Source: Bradyrhizobium sp. ORS 285 (lineage in GTDB: Bacteria > Pseudomonadota > Alphaproteobacteria > Rhizobiales > Xanthobacteraceae). From it: a DNA stretch of 64,000 nucleotides. The translations under genes and the position numbers were made by a program. The DNA lies in the NCBI RefSeq assembly GCF_900176205.1, contig NZ_LT859959.1, positions 1,550,001-1,614,000 of the forward strand, given 5' to 3'. The notes below the pieces were generated by a model. That model searched no databases. It worked only from the letters and a program-made list of their open reading frames with translations, and had not been told where the DNA came from. Below, one piece after another: positions 36,156-46,120 of this stretch (positions are counted from its first letter, which is position 1; each line of letters begins with the position of its first letter).

Positions 36156-36845
36156 ATGCTGGCGCGCGACTGGTACTACAACGAACGCAACCGGATCGGG
36201 CTCGATCATGCCGTGGCCTCGATCTACGGCGCAGGTGATGATGCCGACGAGCGCGCGCGCGCCGCGTTGAAGATGCTCGGCGTCAAGCCGGGCTGGCGGG
36301 TGGCCGACATCGGCTGCGGCAACGGCGTGCTGGCGACGGAAGCCGCATTGATGGGCGCCGTGGTCGACGCCATCGACATCTCGCCGGCGATGCTGGCGCT
36401 GACCAGGATCTACACGAGGGATCGCCGTACGGCGGTGCGGATGCATTCGGCGGGCCTGCTGTCGTTCGCCTATGAGCCCAACTCCTATGATCTCATCGCC
36501 AGCGAGTTCACGCTGCATCATCTGCCGGACTTCTGGAAGGCGGTGGCGCTGGCGCGGATCTTCGCGGCGCTGAAGCCGGGCGCGCAATTCTTCCTGCGCG
36601 ACATCGTCTATGTCTCCATGCCCGACGGCGCCGAGCGTTCGGTCGAGCAATGGGCCGATTTCAACATCAAGAACCACGACCTCGCCCGCGACAGCGTCAT
36701 CACCCACATGCGCGACGAGAACTCGACCTTCGCCTGGGTGATGGAGCGCATGCTCGCCGAGGTCGGCTTCGTGACAGTGTCCGCCGACTACCACGCCCCG
36801 ATGCACGCCACCTACGTGCTGCAGAAGCCGGCGGGGCAGGGCTGA
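36156..36845 (+). CDS. Class I SAM-dependent methyltransferase
   Basis: A 229-aa methyltransferase with motif I WRVADIGCGNGVLATEAAL (about 49-67), an acidic motif II (VVDAIDISPAML) and a post-I block SYDLIASEFTLHHLPDFWKA. The substrate is not evident; the N-terminus (ARDWYYNERNRIGLDHA) suggests a small-molecule methylase. It begins 3 bases after ilvH and may be co-transcribed, but no connection with branched-chain synthesis is known. Confidence 0.85.
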   Translation: MLARDWYYNERNRIGLDHAVASIYGAGDDADERARAALKMLGVKPGWRVADIGCGNGVLATEAALMGAVVDAIDISPAMLALTRIYTRDRRTAVRMHSAGLLSFAYEPNSYDLIASEFTLHHLPDFWKAVALARIFAALKPGAQFFLRDIVYVSMPDGAERSVEQWADFNIKNHDLARDSVITHMRDENSTFAWVMERMLAEVGFVTVSADYHAPMHATYVLQKPAGQG

Positions 36846-36892
36846 AACGAGCGTGTTGATGCTGGTGCGAAACGGTGAGGTGGCCCCGCTGC

Positions 36893-37050
36893 CACCCTCC
36901 CCTGGAGGGGGAGGGTCGATCGCGCATGCAATGCGCGATCGGGGTGGGGTGGGCCACACACACAGGTCTCGCATGGAGACATCACCCCACCCCGCTTCAC
37001 ATCGCGGCTTCGCGCGATGTGAAGCGACCCTCCCCCTCCAGGGGAGGGTG
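36893..37050. repeat. 158-bp palindromic element, CACCCTCCCCTGG family, copy 2
   Basis: The arms (26 bp at each end) are identical to those of the element at 31823-31977, and the interior shares ATCGCGC, GGGGTGGG and ATCACCCCACCCCG segments. It lies between the methyltransferase and LysE genes. Confidence 0.8.
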
Positions 37051-37080
37051 AAGAGTGCCCGTAACGCGGGAGCATCGTAG

Positions 37081-37683
37081 ATGTCCCAGCAGCTCCTCAT
37101 CGCCTTCGTCACCTTCGCCTTCGTGATGTCGTTCACCCCCGGGCCGAACAACATCATGCTGCTGTCGTCCGGCGTCACCTACGGCTTCCGCCGCACGGTG
37201 CCGCACATGATGGGCGTGAGCTTTGGCTTCGCCTTCATGGTGGGCGCCGTCGGTGTCGGCCTCGCCACCGTGTTCATCACCTATCCGGTGCTGCAGGAGG
37301 TGCTGAAATATCTCGGCGCCGCCTATCTGATCTATCTTGCGATCGCGATCGCGTTCTCCGGATCGACCAAGCCGGAGGAGGCCACGCTGCGCGGCCCGAT
37401 GACGTTCTGGGGTGCCGCGCTGTTTCAGTGGGTCAACGCCAAGGGGTGGGTGATGGTGATCAGCACCATCACCGCCTATGCCGCGATCGCGCGCTTTCCC
37501 GCCAATGTTGCGCTGCAGGTCGCGATCAGCTTCGTGATGGCGATCGGCTCGACCGTGACCTGGACCCTGTTCGGCACCGCGCTGCGGCCGCTGCTCAGCT
37601 CGGAGCGCGCCGTGCGCGGCTTCAACATCGTGATGGCGGTGCTGCTGCTGGCCTCGCTCTATCCCGTGTTCATGGACGCATGA
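37081..37683 (+). CDS. LysE family amino-acid exporter
   Basis: The 200-aa inner-membrane protein has the LysE/RhtB pattern: FTPGPNNIMLLSSGVTYGF near residues 19-37, about six membrane segments, and QWVNAKGWVMVISTITAY. It would export an amino acid or related metabolite. Being placed between ilvH and ilvC, branched-chain amino acids are an attractive but unproven substrate. Confidence 0.88.
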   Translation: MSQQLLIAFVTFAFVMSFTPGPNNIMLLSSGVTYGFRRTVPHMMGVSFGFAFMVGAVGVGLATVFITYPVLQEVLKYLGAAYLIYLAIAIAFSGSTKPEEATLRGPMTFWGAALFQWVNAKGWVMVISTITAYAAIARFPANVALQVAISFVMAIGSTVTWTLFGTALRPLLSSERAVRGFNIVMAVLLLASLYPVFMDA

Positions 37684-38853
<1,170 letters not shown>

Positions 38854-38913
38854 TTGGCTTGATCGATGGCTGGGACCGCGGCATCGCGGTCTTGGCCATC
38901 AGCGCAATCGAGA

Positions 38914-38944
38914 GCCTCCGTCTTCGTCGGGCGGAGGCTTTTTT
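38914..38944 (+). terminator. Intrinsic terminator after ilvC
   Basis: GCCTCCG (38914-38920), a loop of TCTTCGTCGGG and CGGAGGC (38932-38938) are followed by six T (38939-38944), 61 bases past the ilvC stop. Confidence 0.88.
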
Positions 38945-38987
38945 GTGATCGCACTGAGTTGGCCAAGCTGCCTGCGACAACAAAGAC

Positions 38988-39112
38988 CGTCATCCCGGCC
39001 AACGCCGGGATCCATAACCACCGGCCTTGGTGGTTGAAAAGACTGGCTACTCAGAGGTCTCTCCGCCAACCCGCAGCGCGCGGTATGGCCCCGGCGTTCG
39101 CCGGGACGACGG
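38988..39112. repeat. Inverted repeat, TCCCGG(C/G)AACGCCGGGA type
   Basis: Arms CCGTCATCCCGGCCAACGCC and the partially complementary GGCGTTCGCCGGGACGACGG bound a ~125-bp palindromic unit in the gap between ilvC and the DUF2336 gene. The remainder of the gap to 39245 shows nothing else. Confidence 0.6.
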
Positions 39113-39245
39113 CGGAGGCTGAGGCGTGAGCGGGGGCTGGGCCGCTGGGAAGGCTGAGACGCATGCCGAGCCCGAGAGGCTCAAACAGGCTGAGGTGCGG
39201 CGGAGGATAACGCCCTTATTCACGCACGGACCGCGCCCGACCCTC

Positions 39246-40358
39246 TCACTTCTCGACCTTGTTGTGCACCATCCAGAACCGCAGGGTGCGCTGGGCGGTG
39301 TCCAGGGACAGGCGGCCATAGTCGCGTTCGGCGAGCTTGAGGGTGTCGCTGTCGATGGCATGCTTGATCGGGCGGTGGGTCAGGATCTTCGCCACCACCG
39401 ACCAGGTCATCCCCGCCGCGCGGCAGGGGATCAGGACGATGTCGGTGCGCGGGCCCTCCAGCACCTTGGCCATCATCTCGGTCGGCACGTTGTTGAGCAG
39501 GCCGAGAGCGGCGGCGACCTCGCCGAAACGGCGGGTCTCGGCGAAGAAGCCGATGGCGGAATCGTTCAGCTCGTTCAGCCCCTTCATCCGCTTGACGGCC
39601 TCCTCAGCCAGCGAGAAGTCGCGGCCGATCAGGCCGCCATCGCTGCGCGCGACGTCGGCAATCGCCTTGATGACCTTCTTGATCTCCTGCTGCAGCGCCG
39701 GCGGCGCCGAGGCCAACAGCTTGGTGCGCACGGAATCGGTGGCGCGGCGCAGGAGGTCGCGCAGATGCTTGTTGGGTAGGTCGACGCGCAGGCCGATGAT
39801 CTCGGTCAGCTCGTCGTCGTCCTCGGCATGCGCCATCATCCCGGAATAGCCGGTCTCGGAGAACCGCGCGGTCTGGTTGTTGGCGAGCTTGCGGATCACG
39901 CGGATCTCACCGCGGTCGACGATGATGTCGGTGACGGCCTCGGTCAGATGCGGGCGGCTCGAGATCGCCATCAGGTGGTCCTGGCCCTTGGTCGCGGCGA
40001 CCTCGACCAGCGTGTGCTCGGTCAGCCGGGTCGAGTGCATCAGGACGTCCTTGGCGACCGAGATCTCGTCGTCGCGGGCGAGCTGCTGGATCACGTCGAC
40101 GGGGGCGTAGTCGACCGGCGCGAGATGCTTGCTGAGCTCGGCGCGCGCCCGGGTCTCGACGCGGGAGACCAGCATGCAGAGCACGTTGTCGAACACCTTA
40201 ATCTGCTCCTCGCTGAGGCGTTCGCCGTCATGCAGGAACAGGTTGGTGACCTGGCGCAGGGTGTGGACGCGCTTCTCGGACGAGCCGCTGCGGACCGCGT
40301 CCTCGAGCTCGGTGATGATCGAGTTTTCTGAAGCTGGAAGCTGTTCTGGCTGATGCAC
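39246..40358 (-). CDS. DUF2336 domain protein
   Basis: This 370-aa protein is made of helical repeats (HEAT-like) with the DUF2336 pattern (SIITELEDAVRSGSSEKRVH, LRQVTNLFLHDGERLSEEQI, RAELSKHLAPVDYAPVDVIQ). Such proteins are abundant in alphaproteobacteria, often several copies per genome; their function is not established. It is transcribed alone, leftward, from a large intergenic gap. No signal peptide or membrane segment is seen, so it is cytoplasmic. Confidence 0.85.
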   Translation of the reverse strand: MHQPEQLPASENSIITELEDAVRSGSSEKRVHTLRQVTNLFLHDGERLSEEQIKVFDNVLCMLVSRVETRARAELSKHLAPVDYAPVDVIQQLARDDEISVAKDVLMHSTRLTEHTLVEVAATKGQDHLMAISSRPHLTEAVTDIIVDRGEIRVIRKLANNQTARFSETGYSGMMAHAEDDDELTEIIGLRVDLPNKHLRDLLRRATDSVRTKLLASAPPALQQEIKKVIKAIADVARSDGGLIGRDFSLAEEAVKRMKGLNELNDSAIGFFAETRRFGEVAAALGLLNNVPTEMMAKVLEGPRTDIVLIPCRAAGMTWSVVAKILTHRPIKHAIDSDTLKLAERDYGRLSLDTAQRTLRFWMVHNKVEK

Positions 40359-40887
40359 GTTGGCGCTCGTCTGGTCCGGGTGTCCGGGAGCGCGGCGATA
40401 CGGTCTGGTCCGCAGGAGCTCTCGGCGGCACCATTTTTCGAGACGGGCGATAACAATGTGTTAGGGAGGCGGGACGTAGTACACCGGGGAAACACGGATA
40501 CGGAAAATTAACGCGAAGCTTGTACCGCTCAGGGCGGAGTGCCTCCGGCCTGTGCCGGTGGTGCTGAGCTGCTCGACCGATCGCGCGGAGTGACGCGGTT
40601 CGGGAGGGCTGGTGAGGGTACGAAAGGTTAATGATCTCATAAGGTCATCCGCCTTCCTTCATCCAGTTTGCTCGCCTCCGGCGATCTCACGTCAGCTGTG
40701 ATCTCCTCAAGCATCGAATTTTAAATCACATTCTTAGCGCGGCTCGTTTGAGCGTGATCGCGCCCGACGGCATGCGCTCCGGGTTCCCCAAGGACGACGA
40801 GGGCGGGCCTGCCACGGCCGGTGAAAACAGCGCCAGCATGATGCCGCATCCCGTGCGATAATCGCCGCGCAAATCTTTGAGGTCGCC
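40359..40887. other. Intergenic gap between divergent DUF2336 and SDR genes
   Basis: The 529 bases should contain both promoters. There is an AT-rich segment near 40710-40735 (AATTTTAAATCACATTC), but I see no gene, RNA or strong hairpin. Confidence 0.5.
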
Positions 40888-41745
40888 ATGAAATCCGTCG
40901 TCATCACCGGAGCCTCCACCGGCATCGGCTATGCCTGCTCCAAGCTCCTGCTCACACGCGGCTTCCGCGTGTTCGGCAGCGTTCGCAAGCCTGACGATGC
41001 CGAGCGGCTGCGCCGCGAGCTCGGCACGAGCTTCACGCCGCTGCTGTTCGATGTGACCGATGAGGCGGCGGTGAAGGCGGCGGCTCAGGAGGTGAGGGCG
41101 GCGCTCGATGGCGAGGCGCTCGCGGGCCTCGTCAACAATGCCGGCATCGCCGTCGCCGGTCCGGTGACGGAGCTGCCCATCGCGCAGTTTCGTCACCAGA
41201 TGGAGGTCAACGTCATCGGCCCGGTCATCGCCACCCAGGCCTTCGCGCCGCTGCTCGGGGCCGACCCGGCGATGCGCGGAGAGCGCGGGCGGATCGTGAT
41301 GATCAGCTCGGTGGCGGGCCGCAACGGCAATCCGCTGCTGGCGCCATATTCCACCTCCAAGCATGCGGTCGAGGGGCTGTCGGAAAGCCTGCGCCGCGAG
41401 CTGATGCTGTTCGGCATCGACGTCATCATCGTCGCGCCCGGCGCGGTGAAGACGCCGATCTGGGCCAAGGCGGAGGAGGTCGACCTGACGCCCTATCAGA
41501 CGTCGCCATTCTTCCCGGCGCTGCAGAAGATCCGCGGCTTCATGCTGCATCTGGCCAAGACCGGGCTGCCGGCCGAGACCATCGCCGAGCGGGTCGTGGC
41601 GGCGCTGACGGCGCCGGCGCCGAAGGTGCGTGACGAGATCGCGCCGGATCCGTTGCGGCAGTGGATCGGGCGCGCGCTTCCCAAGCGGATGGTCGATCGC
41701 ATCATCGCCAAGCGGCTCGGCCTTTTGCCGGTGATCAAGCCCTGA
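40888..41745 (+). CDS. Short-chain dehydrogenase/reductase (SDR)
   Basis: A 285-aa classical SDR: the cofactor motif TGASTGIGYACSK (about 6-18), NNAGIAVAG (about 87-95), the catalytic S-Y-K set in MISSVAGRNGNPLLAPYSTSKHA, here with Tyr and Lys of YxxxK written as YSTSK. It would oxidise or reduce an alcohol/ketone; the substrate is unknown. Its stop codon overlaps by one base the ATG of the next small gene (TGATG). Confidence 0.9.
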   Translation: MKSVVITGASTGIGYACSKLLLTRGFRVFGSVRKPDDAERLRRELGTSFTPLLFDVTDEAAVKAAAQEVRAALDGEALAGLVNNAGIAVAGPVTELPIAQFRHQMEVNVIGPVIATQAFAPLLGADPAMRGERGRIVMISSVAGRNGNPLLAPYSTSKHAVEGLSESLRRELMLFGIDVIIVAPGAVKTPIWAKAEEVDLTPYQTSPFFPALQKIRGFMLHLAKTGLPAETIAERVVAALTAPAPKVRDEIAPDPLRQWIGRALPKRMVDRIIAKRLGLLPVIKP

Positions 41746-42053
41746 TGCCGGTTGTGACCACGACGGGCAAGACCCAGGCCGAGCTCACGCGTCTGGTCGA
41801 GGACGCGATCCGTCAGCAGCCGGGATGCGAGACCGCGCGCGTGCCCGCCGTCCACGCGCTCGAGGTACGCAGCGGCCGCAACTGGGAGATCCCGCACGTC
41901 ATCCTCGGCGACAGCCTGATCAGCGACGTCGACCGCGCGGTGATGAGCGTGCAACGCCGTCTGGGGCGGGAATTTCATCTGACGGACGGTGACGCGGCGG
42001 ATGCGGTATCGAACTCGGCCGACGCACCATACCCGGCAACGGATCAGTCCTGA
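41745..42053 (+). CDS. Conserved-looking small protein of unknown function
   Basis: The 102-aa product (MPVVTTTGKTQAELTRLVED, then RSGRNWEIPHVILGDSLISD) has no signal peptide or membrane segment and a mixed alpha/beta appearance with an acidic C-terminus. I do not recognise a family. Its ATG shares one base with the SDR stop, so it is co-translated with the SDR and likely a true gene. Confidence 0.6.
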   Translation: MPVVTTTGKTQAELTRLVEDAIRQQPGCETARVPAVHALEVRSGRNWEIPHVILGDSLISDVDRAVMSVQRRLGREFHLTDGDAADAVSNSADAPYPATDQS

Positions 42054-42260
42054 CGGCTTGCATCGCGATCGCGCGAATCGAGCGCCGCCACCCGCATCGT
42101 CGGGTGTGGGAAACCGGCGACACTGCCGGCAAGTCACGATCGTCGCGCAGCCTCGATAGCGGCGCCGGAAGACGTGTAAGCCGCGGAATTGACTCGCCTA
42201 TCGGATCGGCTGCAGGCGCGATCGCCCGGTTGTGCCGGATTTGCGTGTCGTATTTTACCC

Positions 42261-42884
42261 ATGATTGGTTTTTTCGATGCAGCTTTCCGCGGGGGCATTG
42301 GAATGTTCGATCATCATTTCCTGGGCGGGCTAGCTCACGACCAGATTGCGCTGCTGTTCATGGCCGCCGCGGCGAAGGCGCCGCGTCGGTCCGCCGTGCG
42401 CATGTCAACACGGGTTGCCGGCATCAGCGCCGCCATTCTCGCCATCGCGACCATCGTGATGGCCTGCTACATCGCCCATATGGAATTGACCGGGCTGCGG
42501 GCCACCGGCCAGGTGATCGCGATCAGGGTCGACGCCGCTGGCCCCGATCGGGAGCCGACCTATTATCCGGTGATCGAGTTCGCCGCCGCGTCCGGTGCGC
42601 TGCTGCGCTTCGAGGATTTCGGCGGCGGCTCGCCGCGCTATCGGGTCGGCGATCCCGTCCCGGTGCTGTATCGCGGTGACGAGGCATCGTTGTTTGCGAT
42701 CGTCGATCGGGATCGCAGCTCGAATCTGCTGCTTCCTTTGCTGCCGCTCTGCGGAGCGCTGTGGTTCGGCTGGCCCTTCGTGCGGCGCATCCGGCTCCGT
42801 CTGCCGGCCATGGCTTCTGGCGGCACGGCCTCTCTGGCCGTGCCGAGTGCGATGCGGTCGCGGCGGCGAATGATGAACGTTTGA
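42261..42884 (+). CDS. DUF3592-like membrane protein
   Basis: This 207-aa protein has two hydrophobic segments (about 55-78 and 155-175) flanking a small soluble domain (ATGQVIAIRVDAAGPDREPT, YYPVIEFAAASGALLRF, YRVGDPVPVLYRGD) that fits DUF3592. DUF3592 proteins are membrane proteins of unknown role. The start could be ATG 42261 or the later ATG 42303. No operon partner is obvious; the sulfatase-type gene begins 103 bases later. Confidence 0.7.
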   Translation: MIGFFDAAFRGGIGMFDHHFLGGLAHDQIALLFMAAAAKAPRRSAVRMSTRVAGISAAILAIATIVMACYIAHMELTGLRATGQVIAIRVDAAGPDREPTYYPVIEFAAASGALLRFEDFGGGSPRYRVGDPVPVLYRGDEASLFAIVDRDRSSNLLLPLLPLCGALWFGWPFVRRIRLRLPAMASGGTASLAVPSAMRSRRRMMNV

Positions 42885-42987
42885 CAACGGCGCGCCGCCG
42901 CAGGCGTCGCTCGCAACGCGAGACAAGCCTTCGGCACTCCGGGCAAATCCGGGCTGTTGTTATTTGTGACGATTTCATTACGGTCGC

Positions 42988-44766
42988 ATGACAGGATCTG
43001 ATGTCCTTGATCTGCCGGCATGCGCCGGCGAGGGGCGCCTCCTGATCGACCGCCTGATGTCACTGACGCCGAACCACGAACCGATCACGACGCTCACCGC
43101 GGGCAGCGCCACTCGCTCAGCCGCGGTGCGGTTCTCCGCCGTCGCGGCGCCGCATGTGGCCGCGCTCGCCCTGATGCTGCACACCGAGACCGATTTCGGC
43201 TCTCGGCTCGGCTTCCTGCTGGCCTGGGGCATCCTGAACGGCTTCTGGCTGGTGCTGCTGCGGCGGCCGGCGGTGTCGGGCGCGCTGGCGCTGACCATGG
43301 TCGTGGTGCTGGTGCTGCTGTCCCAGCTCAAGCATGCCGTGGTCCAGATGACCGCGAACTTCGTCGACGTGATGCTGATCGACCATGACAGCGCGGCGTT
43401 CCTGTTCACGATCTTCCCGAACCTGAAGCTGTCGGTGCTGGTGGCGGCGGCGGTCGTATTGCCCTTGATGGGTCTGTTATGGTGGGCCGATCCGTTTCGC
43501 GTGGCGCGGCTGCCCGCGCTCGCGGGCAAGCTCGCCTGCCTCGCGGCGCTGACGCTGTATTCGCTCAACTGGCGCGACGAGGCGTGGCGCGGCTATTACG
43601 ACGACGGCTATCTCTCGAAATTCGCGCGCTCCGGCGTCACCGCCGTGTCGGACTTCCTCGCCAACGGCTTCATGGAGTCCGATGCGACGGCCGACCGCAA
43701 GCTGGCGGCCTTCGTCCCGGATTCCTGCCATCCCGCCGGACGGCGGCCGAACATCGTGCTGATCCATGACGAGTCGAGCTTCGACATCCGCTCGGCTGAT
43801 GGCATCAAGGTGCCGGACGGCTATGGCAGCCACTTCAAGTCGTTCGACGGCAAGGCGCGGCAGTTCATGGCCGAGAGCAATGGCGGGCCGAGCTGGTTCA
43901 CCGAGTACAACGTGCTCGCCGGTCTGTCGTCGCGCTCGTTCGGCCGCTTCGCCTATTTCGTGACGCGGATCGCGTCGGGGCGCGTCGAGCGCGGCCTGCC
44001 GCTGGCGCTGCGCAATTGCGGCTACGACACCGTGTCGCTGTATCCCGCGCATGGCGCCTTCATGAGCGCGCGCAGCTTCCAGACCACGGTCGGCGTCGAC
44101 CGCTTCCTGGACGCGCGCGATCTCGGCGCCAAGGGTGTCGAGCCCGACGGCTTCTTCTACGACGCCGCGCTCGATTTGATGCAGCAGCGGCAGCGCAACA
44201 AGCCGCTGTTCATGTTCGTCTATCTCGCCGCCAATCATTTCCCCTGGGAGACGACGTTCCGGCCCGACCTGACGCCGTCCTGGCGTGCGCCGGGCAATGG
44301 GCCTGCGATCGACGAATATCTGCGCCGCCAAGCGATGAGCGCGTCGGACTATCAGCGCTTCCTCGCCAATCTGAAGAAGCGCTTCGGCGACCAGCCGTTC
44401 CTGATCGTGCGCTACGGCGATCACCAGCCGGAGTTCTCGCCGCACATCCTGGATCCCAAGCTCGACGAGGCGGGCATCGGCGAGAAGCTCGAGAGCTACG
44501 ATCCGCGCTATTATGCAACCTATTATGCCGTTGACGCCGTCAATTTCGAACCGCGCCAGAGCAGCGTCGTGATGGATAGGATCGACGCCGCCTACCTGCC
44601 GCTGGTCACGTTGGAAGCCGCCGGCATTCCGCTCGACCCGTCCTTCGCCGAGCAGAAGGACATCATGCTCCGCTGCAAGGGCGTATTCTACGCCTGCGGC
44701 GACGGCGCCGAGGCGCGCCGCTTCAACCGTATGCTGATCGACGCCGAGCTGATCCGCGGGCTTTAG
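42988..44766 (+). CDS. Membrane sulfatase-superfamily enzyme, phosphoethanolamine/phosphoglycerol-transferase-like
   Basis: The 592-aa protein has four to five membrane segments (about 50-195) and then an alkaline-phosphatase-superfamily domain starting at NIVLIHDESSFD (255-266), where D261/E262 fall in the metal-binding turn. Later blocks VYLAANHFPWE and IVRYGDHQPEFS are the usual metal ligands of sulfatase/LTA-synthase-type transferases. Such enzymes modify lipid A or periplasmic glycans with a phosphoryl head group. The last ~52 codons occur again at 47044-47199, beyond an inserted cassette (see findings). The copy attached here ends normally with a TAG at 44764. Confidence 0.82.
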   Translation: MTGSDVLDLPACAGEGRLLIDRLMSLTPNHEPITTLTAGSATRSAAVRFSAVAAPHVAALALMLHTETDFGSRLGFLLAWGILNGFWLVLLRRPAVSGALALTMVVVLVLLSQLKHAVVQMTANFVDVMLIDHDSAAFLFTIFPNLKLSVLVAAAVVLPLMGLLWWADPFRVARLPALAGKLACLAALTLYSLNWRDEAWRGYYDDGYLSKFARSGVTAVSDFLANGFMESDATADRKLAAFVPDSCHPAGRRPNIVLIHDESSFDIRSADGIKVPDGYGSHFKSFDGKARQFMAESNGGPSWFTEYNVLAGLSSRSFGRFAYFVTRIASGRVERGLPLALRNCGYDTVSLYPAHGAFMSARSFQTTVGVDRFLDARDLGAKGVEPDGFFYDAALDLMQQRQRNKPLFMFVYLAANHFPWETTFRPDLTPSWRAPGNGPAIDEYLRRQAMSASDYQRFLANLKKRFGDQPFLIVRYGDHQPEFSPHILDPKLDEAGIGEKLESYDPRYYATYYAVDAVNFEPRQSSVVMDRIDAAYLPLVTLEAAGIPLDPSFAEQKDIMLRCKGVFYACGDGAEARRFNRMLIDAELIRGL

Positions 44767-44798
44767 GGGTCTGCAGAGAAAATCTCAGGTCTGCTCAA
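44611..44798 (+). repeat. Direct repeat, left copy: 3' end of the sulfatase-type gene plus ~30 bases
   Basis: This segment aligns base for base with 47044-47232 through the stop codon and GGGGTCTGCAG, and more loosely to AGGTCTGCT. Over the last ~156 coding bases the copies differ at seven places, all synonymous. The offset is exactly 2433 bases. The repeats bound the three-gene cassette. Confidence 0.93.
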
Positions 44799-45241
44799 GA
44801 CGACTTTTTCCCCGTTTCTTTGTAGACGTCAACGACGTCACTCTTAAGCCGAGATGGAGTCGTTTTTGATTTTTTGGCGGTCGATGCTTTAGCCTTTGTG
44901 GGTGCAGGCGACGGCAATGCGGAGCCATCGGCTAAGGCGTTGAGGTGGTCTCGACGCCAGCCTGCGCTGCTCTTTTTCAACTCCGGGTGATGTTTGTCGA
45001 GCCGGGTGACAACGCTCTTGACTTCAGCGTCCTTCAGTCCCTCAAGGATCAAACCGAATTGGGATGTACCCAGTGCTTCTCGGACGTCGCGCAGCACGTC
45101 AAGTCCGATCGATTTGTGCTTAAGGCACTTGACGAGAAGCGCTCTAGCTTGCTTGTCGACATCAGCTCGGATCGGGGCAAAAAGATTCGCGTGTTTGCCG
45201 ACCTGCTCGAATACTTCAAAGCCGTTAAGCGCGATTGGCAT
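44795..45241 (-). CDS. Cassette gene C: small protein with a basic lysine-rich tail
   Basis: The 148-aa product has a predicted helical N-terminal ~105 residues (GFEVFEQVGKHANLFAPIRA, DVLRDVREALGTSQFGLILE, VKSVVTRLDKHHPELKKS) and a tail of about 40 residues rich in Lys, Ala, Thr and Ser (PTKAKASTAKKSKTTPSR). Such tails often bind nucleic acid. I recognise no family. The ATG at 45241 is preferred because AGGAG lies 9 bases upstream; the ATG at 45250 lies directly against it. It overlaps the ParA gene end by 17 bases, so the two are coupled. Confidence 0.72.
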   Translation of the reverse strand: MPIALNGFEVFEQVGKHANLFAPIRADVDKQARALLVKCLKHKSIGLDVLRDVREALGTSQFGLILEGLKDAEVKSVVTRLDKHHPELKKSSAGWRRDHLNALADGSALPSPAPTKAKASTAKKSKTTPSRLKSDVVDVYKETGKKSS

Positions 45242-46118
45242 CGAGAGCATCTCCTATCTCTCGGACCAAGTCCGACAATAGCGGAGCAAGGGCCGATCCC
45301 CATTTTTGGGTGAAGCTTGGAAATCTATCAATTTGGCTGAGCGCATTTGCGATCGAAACCGCTTCGGGTATCTCCGTCTCGAAGACATGGAAAGCAGGCT
45401 TCGTTGCCGTTGCTTCGTTACGAAGCAACTCTGCTGTTTGCGCGTGAATTTTGACCTGTCTACGGCGGGTGATGAGGACGTGAGGTTTTCGAGGAGTCCT
45501 TCTTGCACCCTCTAGACCCCGATCGGAGAGGGCCGCGCAGAACGTCTGCAGGCCGAAGGTCGATAGAAAGTCCGCAATGGTCGGGACAATCACGAGATCG
45601 GCAAGTCTAATGCTGACCTCCGTAAGAACCGAGATGCCCGGAGCGCAGTCGATTAGGATGAAATCAAAGGCTTTCTTTTGCTTTAGCAGCTGGGCGTTCA
45701 CGACACCTGAGAGGCCTCTGACGATCTCTGACCAACTCATTCTACGCTGCGTCAGGTCGTGAATGATCCGTTGTTCAAAATGCCTGAGATTCGGACTAGA
45801 TGGCAGCAGCGAGATTGGGAGCTGCTGATTGAGGTGCGTGACGTTACTCACGTTGTTGCGAATACATTCGTTGAATGCCAGTTTTTTGTCGCCAAGTAGG
45901 TTGTTTTCGAGGAACCCTTCGATGGTTGCCTTTCGCGCGATCAAGGTGGCCAGCAAGGAATCACCAGCGAGGCATATCGATGCGTTCGCCTGGGGATCGA
46001 GGTCGATGACGAGAGTCCGATTTCCGGAGGCAGCCAGGGCTTCAGCTAGGGATACGACTGTTGTCGTTTTTCCAACGCCACCTTTCATATTGGCTACGGC
46101 GATGACTCTCGCGTTCAT
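45225..46118 (-). CDS. Cassette gene B: orphan ParA/Soj-type ATPase
   Basis: This 297-aa deviant-Walker ATPase shows KGGVGKTT (12-19) with signature lysine K12, Walker A' DLDPQAN (39-45) and Walker B FILIDCAPG (153-161). ParA proteins form ATP-dependent dimers and bind DNA, usually to move plasmids or large complexes. No ParB partner or centromere-like repeat is visible. Instead it lies between a PD-(D/E)XK-like gene (2 bases upstream) and a gene for a small basic protein, all leftward. Codon use is less GC-rich than in the flanks, in keeping with transfer. Confidence 0.9.
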   Translation of the reverse strand: MNARVIAVANMKGGVGKTTTVVSLAEALAASGNRTLVIDLDPQANASICLAGDSLLATLIARKATIEGFLENNLLGDKKLAFNECIRNNVSNVTHLNQQLPISLLPSSPNLRHFEQRIIHDLTQRRMSWSEIVRGLSGVVNAQLLKQKKAFDFILIDCAPGISVLTEVSIRLADLVIVPTIADFLSTFGLQTFCAALSDRGLEGARRTPRKPHVLITRRRQVKIHAQTAELLRNEATATKPAFHVFETEIPEAVSIANALSQIDRFPSFTQKWGSALAPLLSDLVREIGDALDANRA

Positions 46119-46120
46119 GC

